64,000 bases of DNA from Moniliella sp. 'wahieum' (taxonomy: Eukaryota > Basidiomycota > Moniliellomycetes > Moniliellales > Moniliellaceae): assembly GCA_003971905.1 (NCBI GenBank), contig RSEE01000011.1:620001-684000 (forward strand). Direction: 5' to 3'. Below the pieces are notes generated by a model that saw only the letters and a list, made by a program, of their open reading frames with translations, did no database searches and was not told the origin of the DNA. This document shows positions 56,712 to 64,000 of the stretch, piece after piece. Each line of letters starts with the position of its first letter. Position 1 is the stretch's first letter. The translations under genes were made by a program, and so were the position numbers.

Positions 56712-59700
56712 ATGAGTGCATCCCCCGATCCAGCTCAGCTACCCCAGGTCGGCTCAGCTCACGGCCAACCTGCGCCAGCTCCAACCATCCCCAAGCTCGT
56801 GCCCCCCACGCACGCCTCCCCCCCCTCCTCCGGCAAGGGAAGGAGGTGTCACGCACGCCCTCTCCCCAGCTGGGACCGGGTCCCTCGGTCCGCCTTCGCC
56901 CGGCTCCTCTCGACGCTGCGCCCTTGACCCCCCACCCCCCCCACTCGCCCAGCCTGCAGCGGCCCAACAAGCCCGGCCCCCTACACTTTGACCCGCCCGA
57001 GGCGATGGAGATGCAGCCGGTGCGGAGGGAGGAAGACCCGTTCCTGTACCGTGCCTTCCAATCCCCTCCGAAAGAATATGTCAACCTCAACGACACTGAT
57101 GAGTCGGCTGAGGTCCTCGATGATAAGTCGGCTGCCCCTCAATCTGCACAGAAAAGCTGGGCCAAGGTCCGGGATGCGTTTGGTGTGAAGCAACCTGCCG
57201 ATGTCGAGGCAGAAGGTAGCTCGGAAGGTGCCCAACTCACCTACCGACCAAGCAAGTACCAACGTCGTGCGGCCGCCTTGCTAGAGGCGCATAACCTGGA
57301 CCACCGGCGAGAAGGGAAAGGAGAGCCTCGTGCCAACTTGCCGGGAGGCGTGTTGGGGTCCTTGTTGCTTCTCTATGAGCAGCAACAGAGGGACGCTAGG
57401 TCCCACCAGCGTCCGGGGCACGATACGTCTTCCCCTCTGTACGAAGAGAGCAGTGAAGAGGACGAGCCGCCTCGCTCCATGGCACCAAGGGTCGTCCGCC
57501 GCCCGTTAACGACTCCGCCCGAGATGCGTGATTTTCATTTTCCCAGCGAAAAGAAGAGCAGTTTCTCCTTCCTCGGAGGCAAGGGAAGCACCATCATGGG
57601 CCATGATGGTTTCGATGGATTTGACCGTCCTGAGGCCGCACGCAATGGCGCAGGTGTGTTTGGTGCCTTGGTGGCCAGCACGGGCAACTTGATCGGCGCT
57701 GTGAGTCCGAACCATGCTACCTTGGGTCCCAACCCAAGCCGACCCGGGTTCAAATTGCAGCGCTACCTCCTTCCAGAGATTAATGCCAAAACGCTCAAGC
57801 AAAACCGTAAGATTTTGGCCAATGCCAGTGCGCCCTTCTCGCCCCATCAGCGTATGGGAAGTGGGAGCCTTCTTTCTACACCAGGACAAATCACGCCTGC
57901 GCCTCTCAACTCGTCGATTCAGTGGAAGACGGGATCTTCCGCCACTTTGCTGCAAGAGGGGGGAGACGCCAAGGAGGCAAGCGAGTTTGGGGATTATTTC
58001 CAGATCCGGCCTCATCACGGAGGTGCACCAACGACCACGGGCTCCTATGCGGTCAATAGCTCTGATTTGGGCGTCTCGTTTGGGGAGCATGCTAGGGATA
58101 CCTCCGACTCCCGCCGGGCCTGGGTCAAGAAGCTCAAGAAGCGCAAGCACAGGAAGAGAGAAAAGATTTATGTGAGTACCTCTCTGCTGGGCGCATCGCT
58201 CTATAGAGAGTTCTGGCCACTGACTTAACCTCGAACAGATCACGTTGCACGTTGCTGCCATTCTGGAGCGGCAAGACTTTCTCCTGAAACTGGCTCGCGC
58301 GTTGATGATGTTTGGCGCGCCGACGCATCGCATTGAATCACACATCCAGTCCACTGCCAAGGTACTGGACGTGAACTGCCACTGCATCTACCTCCCCTCG
58401 GTCATGCTCTTCTCCTTCACAGATGAGATGACCCGCACGTCCGACACTCGCTTCATCAAGCAGGGGGGAGGTCTGGATATCTGTACGTTATTGCTTCTTC
58501 CCCTTATCGAATGGTGCTGACCCTCTTGCTTGTAGCCAAGTTGACCGACATGCACACCATCTACTGGAACGTTATTCACGATAAGATTGGCGTGGAAGAG
58601 GCAAGCAAACAGTTGGATGCACTCATGCACAAGCCCCCTTGATTGGGCGCATCCCTCAGATCATCCTTGGCTTTTTGTGCTCGGGTTTGATGGCTGTGGG
58701 GGACATGGGCTTCCACGGGTCACTGATTGACGGCTTGCTCGCCGCGCCCCTTGGAGCACTGGTCGTCATCGCCCAACAATTCCTCACCTCGGACGTGTTG
58801 TCCAGCGGAGTGGAAATCATGATGGCCTGTCTCGCCTCCTTTGTGGCTGCTGCCGCATTCAACAATGGCAATGGGTACTGGTGTTATGGCGCCGTGGCTG
58901 GTGGTGCTGTCGTGCTCATCCTACCAGGTTTCCTATTTTTGACGGCGGCGTTGGAACTACAGAGCAAATCTGTCATGGCCGGCAGTGTCCATTTGGTCTG
59001 GGCATGCATCTACAGTATGCTTCTTGGTGCGTACCCGTCTTTTTCCTTTTGTTTTTGTAGGGTGGAAAAGTGTACTAATCCCGCCTTGAATCCAGGGTTT
59101 GGACTCTCGATCGGCTCGGCACTGTGGACCTTGGTTTCGTCCCAGGATATGAACTTGCCCGCCAACATGGCCACCTGCAAGGCGATGCAAGACCACCCCG
59201 GCCAGCCGTGGCGGGAAACGGTAAGTTTGTACTGGGCCTTCCTCGTGGTACCCGCGTACAGCATCTGTGTTTCACTGCGCAACCAAGCCAAGCCGACGCG
59301 CAAAGAATTCCCCGTGATGGTAGCTATCGCGGCGATTGGTTGGGTGGTGAGTCACTTTGCTGGCAAGCGGCCCGCATTGTCCAACCGTTCGGACTTTTTG
59401 GCCATGCTGAGTAGCTTGGCAGTGGGCGTGCTGGCATCGCTCTATGGTCGCTTCTTTGATGGACGCGTGTTTGTGGTGAGTGTGCCAGGGATGTTGTACC
59501 AGTTGCCTTCGGGGTTGGGCAACGGCGGCGGTCTACTACTCTTTGCCCAGAGCAACTCTTCTACCACTACCGCCACCACGTTCCAGAACGGATTTCAGGT
59601 CGCTGAAACGCTCATCTCGACTGCGATGGGGTTGAGTGTGGGCTTGTTTGGCGCTTCGGCAGTCAACTTTATCGTGTTTGGGGGTCGCGGACCCGGTCCA

Positions 59701-60006
59701 AAGGTGTCTTCTCCTTTTAATCGTCGGCTGGTCTCTTTCGTTCATTCACTTGGCTCTTGTTTATTCAACCACATCTCTCCCCACCATGCTATGCAATGGA
59801 CGACGACCCGCTGGGCTGGACCTGGTGCGTCATGCAGTGCTTGCATAAGCACCTTATTCTTCCCTCCCCCTCCCTTCCTTTCCTTGGCCCTTGGGTTCGC
59901 TTGCCGGACAAGAGGGTTATTTTCTCATACTTGGACTTTTTCTCGTGCACACTTTCTTCGGGTATCCTCCTGTCGCTCGTATGGACACAGGGCGCTATGG
60001 TCATAA
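56712..60006 (+). CDS. Prm10-like ThrE/DUF1212 membrane transporter
   Basis: A putative amino-acid (Thr/Ser) exporter of the fungal Prm10 family. It starts MSASPDPAQLPQVGSAHGQ; one shift near 56840 leads into a long hydrophilic N-terminal region of about 440 residues, ending KKLKKRKHRKREKIY. Introns at 58172-58238, 58483-58535 and 59027-59095 (all GT..AG) connect the ThrE domain: AAILERQDFLLKLARALMM, FGAPTHRIESHIQSTAK and a TRFIKQGGGLDI segment. After a missing C near 58636 the membrane part follows: IGRIPQIILGFLCSGLMAV, GALVVIAQQFLTSDVL, AVAGGAVVLILPGFLFLTA, LYWAFLVVPAYSICVSL, FLAMLSSLAVGVLASLYGR and GLSVGLFGASAVNFIVFGG. About ten membrane segments. The true end may be near 59720 or lie after another intron; 60006 is the in-frame stop. 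Confidence 0.85.
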
Positions 60007-61665
60007 TCTGCATCGTCGGCATCCTTATATATTATCTGGGAAGCGTGTGGGGGGGAACGGCGGAAGTGTGTGGAAGGGCGTGATGGAGAGGGCGTTGGAG
60101 GATTGGCTTGAGTGCGTGCTTGTAGGCTCTCTAACCGACTGGCTGGTTGGGGCTGGCATCGATGCAGAACGGGTAGAAATTTACAGGCAGGGGAGTTATT
60201 TTTGTAGGTATAGAATGTATTCGAAGATCACTGGGAAGCGATTACACGGCAACCACAGTTAGGTGCGACGTAGGACGGAAGCACCATAACGTAGTAGAGC
60301 AGTGAGCTCCACAGCAAGTGGCAGGTTAGTGTTAGGGGAGAGCGCACTAGGGAGAAGCTGGCCAAGTCAGCAGCAGCACTCAAAGGGCTAGCGAGAGACA
60401 CAGAAGATGTGCGACGGACTCACGGGTAGGCGATCAAGTCAGCCAGTAGCGAGGACAAGCGGGATGAAGTCGGAATGTACACGGGTAGAGGGCGGGAAAG
60501 GAACAGTGTCGGCATATGACAGATGGGACGTATGACGGCGAAACAGGTTTTTATATGAGTCGAGGCGAACAAGGCGAGACGACCCAACCTTGGGATTCCG
60601 TGCATGGCAGCAGCTGGGCAGACAGTGTCAGTGGCAGGACAACTCCAAGCGCGAAGTACGGGGGGCGTACGATGGCAAGGCAGACCAGCCAAGCGAGAGG
60701 ACCACAGGCGAGGCAAACCATGTGAGCGAGACAGCCAAAGTGAGCAGACGGACAAGGGTGGTCGAAGGCGAAGATCAGCAGAAGTGAGGGGAATGCTGAC
60801 GAAGCGGGCACGTACGATGATGCTGCGGACCAGATGAAACGAGGACAAGATGGCTCGGGAGGGGGAGTCTGTATAGGCAGGCAGCAGGGCCAGGTCAGCA
60901 ATGACGCGCTGTTGCGCAAGAAAGAATAAGCACGTATGGCAGAAGCAATTCACGTACAGTGAAAGGGGGACGGGGCAAGGGGCAGAGAGGGCATCCAACC
61001 CGCGATACAGACGAGGAGGAGGACAGAGTGTGACGGAAGAGGGAATGGAGACTTACGACAGCATTGAAGACCAGGCGAGGAGGACCGAGCGATGAGGGGA
61101 AAGGAAGAGGGCAGCAGGCGTGCAGGCAGCAGCAACGATGGTGTGGGTGGCCATAGGAAGAAGATGGTGCTGTTGTGCCGTGGCACAGAGCACTCTACGA
61201 TGTGCTGGCTACAGACATGGGATACCAGGTGCGACGGGCGCGAAGATGTGCCCGCCATCAGCAAGCATGTGCCATCGCCTCCAAGCCTGTGCTCCTCATC
61301 CCCAACCCTGCGCTCCCCATCAAGCCTGTGCTCCCCATTCCCCACCTCAAGCATGTATAGGAACATACTAATGCATATCATTCAGCCTATCTCTCCGTCC
61401 ACTCTAGTTTTGTTGGACATGCACCACCGAAGCATCTGAGCACCTGTCATGGATGTTGAAGCGCACAATGACAGCAACGATCGTGGGTCTTTGAGGCGAA
61501 CATAAGAACGACTGCCCCAGTTGGTCCAGCGCAGCATGACATGCACTTTGAGAGATGATCAACAGGCGGACCTCAGCAAGTATCAATGGTGTTCAAACAA
61601 AACAACAGCATGGCTATCGGATGGCATCAATGCGATGGCTAATGCAATTATTGATGCTGTTTGAG
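60007..61665. other. Gene-poor stretch, purine-rich plus strand
   Basis: From about 60280 to 61150 the plus strand is rich in GGA/GAGG/AAG words. This produces a 192-codon minus-strand frame (60420-60998) rich in Leu, Ser and Pro without domains. I do not call it. A short imperfect repeat of AAGCCTGTGCTCC occurs at about 61281 and 61323. Confidence 0.4.
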
Positions 61666-61949
61666 GAGCAAGTGCACATTGTTCGGACATGCGAACTGGG
61701 AGTATACCAACAACTTCTGCAGATGTTTCGAGGCATAGTACGACCAACTTTGGAGACGTTTGAACATCCAATCAGCTGTGTTTTGAGGGCTGATCTGCAG
61801 TAAGTTTGAGCAGCAAAACTACATTGTTGGGGCATGTGAACTAGGAGTATACACCAGCACCTTCCAATCAGGTTTCGAGGCACCGTATGACGAACATTAG
61901 AGACGTTTGAGCTGGCAATCATATCGCGTTTGACAGCTTTTCTCCAACA
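61666..61949. repeat. Diverged tandem repeat, two units of about 142 bp
   Basis: Unit 1 (61666-61807) and unit 2 (61808-61949) share in order GAGCA, ACATTGTT.GG.CATG.GAACT, GGAGTATAC, CTTC, GTTTCGAGGCA, GACGTTTGA, CCAATC/GCAATC and a T-rich end. A fainter partial match (TTGTTGGACATGC) occurs at about 61411. There is no coding potential in phase with the period. Confidence 0.55.
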
Positions 61950-62959
61950 GTGTAACAACGAATCTTGCATAGGTTTGCAGGCTCTCTACGCCCGACTTCG
62001 TGAGATGTTCGCGACGGTGCTGTAACCAACTTTGGCACCGTCTTAGTAGAAAAACAACAACGACTGTTGCCGGCAAATGGAGCCAGATGACGTCGACGAC
62101 GGATAACGATGACTGTCATGCATCCCACTCCCAGGGGCATGGCCGAAGCGAAGGGGCGGTTATGGAGGAAGAGAAGGCCATACGGTGAGGCGTGGGTTGC
62201 AGCCTCAAATTGCTGTCGCGACAAGCGTGAGGTCTTCTCTGCTACGTGCCTCCCCAGCCCCACCCCGCTCATCCAGTCGATCAACCCATGTTCCAATCCC
62301 TCATTTGCCCATGTTACTCGGCCTGTGCAGACTTACCGTGACAGATGGCGGAGGGCGTGTCAGCTACCTGTTGGGAGCGAAGGTGGAATATGACCAAGAG
62401 GCCCGGACCTGCGCTCTTAGCCAACAGGGGTACGTGGAGAAGGCCTCTCGGGCAGAGAACAGAAGCAAAAGAGCGAGAGACACAGGATGCAAGATTGGAA
62501 ATTGGAGCGAGGGTTTAGTTTAGTGCTAAGCCCCCCGATGACAGTAACACTTCCGTGAGCAATAGTTAGTAGTAGCTCCTTTGGCCTCACCCTCACCACC
62601 CGGCCTTGCAAGCTCACCGAGGGGCTGAGAGGGCAGTGCTAGCATTCGCCTGCACGGTTCCCAATTAATTGATCGGCGACGCTGGCTGGCGCGTTTGCCT
62701 CGTTCTCGTTTGCTCACGTCCGCTCACATTCGCTCCGAAAATGAAATGTGAAGGCGGGCGGCGGAGGAAGAACAAGTGGCGCAAATCACCCAAGCGGAAC
62801 ACCAATTCCGCCCGCACTTCCCCCCCTGCCCGGCATGTTCGGGTCACCGGTCAGGCATCCCAATCATTCCTCCGGCGCGGAGGTTTAGGCTGACTTGCTA
62901 AGGCAACTTCCTCATTTTTTGGTCCCCGCTCTTGTTCCTGTTCTTCCACCACCACCACC
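61950..62959. other. Intergenic stretch upstream of mitochondrial SSB
   Basis: No gene is recognised. The 60 bases before the SSB start are pyrimidine-rich (TTGTTCCTGTTCTTCCACC) and probably belong to its 5' UTR. Confidence 0.4.
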
Positions 62960-63545
62960 ATGTTTCCCGCACTCCGCTCCACCCTCTCGATAGGTGTTGC
63001 TGGACCCCGTCTCGGCGCTGCGTTCCAGCGGGGGCTTGCCACCTCGGCCCCTGCCAACCAATTCGCACGTCTATCCGTGATTGGGGAACTTACCAAGGTT
63101 ACGGACGTGCGCCACACGAAAGAAGGGCGGCCCTACCTCTTCTACACCGTTGCCACCAACGAGTATCCTGAACAGGGCGATTCGTCGAGACGCAGCTTCT
63201 TCCGCATTTATACCCAAGGTGCTTCGCAGATTCAGCATGTTCAGAAGTTGAACGTGGGCGATGTGGTCTCTTGCGAGGCGTCGGTCCGGATCGAGCAATC
63301 CCGCCAAGTGGATGCCGATGGACAGCGTCAACAACGCTTCCTTAATCTTCACCGTACGTTTTTCGCTTTCCTTCGTGTTCGTTGCTCCTAGATACGAAAC
63401 TAACCTTTGTGATTGATCATATTGATCAGGCCGAGTGAACACTATTGTGCCGCAGTCGCGCCTGGCATCCAAGGCGGACGAGGGGAAGGAGAATGTGGGG
63501 GACTCCGCTAATCAAGTGGAGTCTGAGCCTGCCAATGAGCCCTAG
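62960..63545 (+). CDS. Mitochondrial single-stranded DNA-binding protein
   Basis: An OB-fold ssDNA-binding protein of mitochondria, like Rim1, needed to copy and maintain mitochondrial DNA. The first 32 residues (MFPALRSTLSIGVAGPRLG to RGLATSAPA) are Arg/Ser/Ala-rich without acids, a typical presequence. The OB fold follows: FARLSVIGELTKVTDVRH, GRPYLFYTVATNEY, RRSFFRIYTQG, LNVGDVVSCEASVRIEQ and QRQQRFLNLH. An intron at 63354-63429 (GTACGT..ATCAG) joins H-R-RVNTIVPQSRLASK; the end is acidic (VESEPANEP). About 170 residues with no frame break, one of the few undamaged genes here. Confidence 0.85.
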
Positions 63546-64000
63546 AACAAGGAGGAGTCTATTTAGCAGACAGACGAGTCTGTTGGCAGCAAGTGAAGCC
63601 AATGAAGCTCGAAGGGCAAAGCAATTATGATATCTGAGACGGAGCGTTCTCCGATTCTGTTTGCCATTGCTGTGCTCCTGTGCCGTAGTGGACATGCACG
63701 GATGCGTGGTGGACGATGGACCAGGCCATGCTGCATTCGCTGTGTCCACGGCTACTTGGTTCCTCCCCACGGAAGCGTTAGTGATAAGAAGTGATGAAGT
63801 TGGCGTGGCTCGCATATAACGCAGCAGAAAAGAGAGAGTGAGATCTGCATGCTAGTGCCTCCTGCCCAGCCGAGCCTGTGATCGGTGCCCTGCTCCCACA
63901 TGCGGGTGCCCGGCGCATCTCGGGGATGGATGGGAAACGCCGGCAGGTGCAATAATGGATGGCAAAAAGGTTCTCTATTTGCGCATCGCGCGCATCCCGG
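63546..64000. other. Intergenic end of window
   Basis: I see nothing that supports a gene. Confidence 0.4.

Noticed and set aside
60420..60998. 192-codon minus-strand open frame
   Set aside because: Its Leu/Ser/Pro-rich composition follows from a purine-rich plus strand; no domain, intron or conserved motif.
1..64000. CRISPR arrays, bacterial operons, or plasmid/phage origins
   Set aside because: No regularly spaced direct repeats or prokaryotic gene organisation; spliceosomal introns and intron-bearing tRNAs show nuclear eukaryotic DNA.

Overview
The window is eukaryotic and almost certainly fungal, probably a basidiomycete. It has GC-rich, closely packed genes on both strands. Spliceosomal introns are short (about 53-112 nt) with GTACGT/GTAAGT-type donors and CTRAY-like branch sites. 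Several families have fungal forms (DUF1769, Prm10-type ThrE, Bfr2, fungal Tom20), and both tRNA genes carry introns. I cannot name the genus from the sequence alone.

Layout. 1-4.5 kb: dispersed repeats, a Helitron-like non-autonomous element and a frame-broken GH3 beta-glucosidase. 4.5-9.6 kb: a DUF1769 gene, a long stretch without genes, and a small secreted four-cysteine protein. 11.5-17.6 kb: tRNA-Arg, a membrane-protein fragment, a D-2-hydroxyacid dehydrogenase, a broken eIF5A copy, and an acyl-CoA synthetase-like enzyme ending in AKL. 18-25 kb: two direct copies of an F-box family, the first internally deleted. 25-36 kb: a conserved block with TAF5, an unknown acidic-tailed protein, tRNA-Lys, TRS120 and an HxxxD acyltransferase also ending in AKL. 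37-47 kb: two more F-box copies (one inverted), a fusion of a divergent ubiquitin with ribosomal eL40, and the tail of a possible nitronate monooxygenase. 47-60 kb: a dense housekeeping block with an unknown nuclear-type protein, kinesin-14, RRP4, BFR2/AATF, TOM20 and PRM10-like. 60-64 kb: a gene-poor stretch with a tandem repeat, then mitochondrial SSB.

The window alternates between stable housekeeping blocks and repeat-rich blocks. The repeat-rich blocks are built from the F-box family, its conserved flanks and a noncoding repeat found four times. Broken or partial genes (eIF5A, nitronate monooxygenase, F-box copy 1) lie in or next to them. This is the pattern of recurrent segmental duplication. 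F-box copies 1 and 3 are inverted repeats that flank a roughly 17-kb stretch.

Caution for every coding entry: genes that should be essential (TAF5, TRS120, RRP4, BFR2, eL40) are broken by one- or two-base indels, roughly one per 300-600 bp. Several sit in short homopolymers. Residual assembly indels are the simplest explanation, so frameshifts alone are not taken as proof of a pseudogene. Coordinates are outer limits; the reading frame changes inside many genes.
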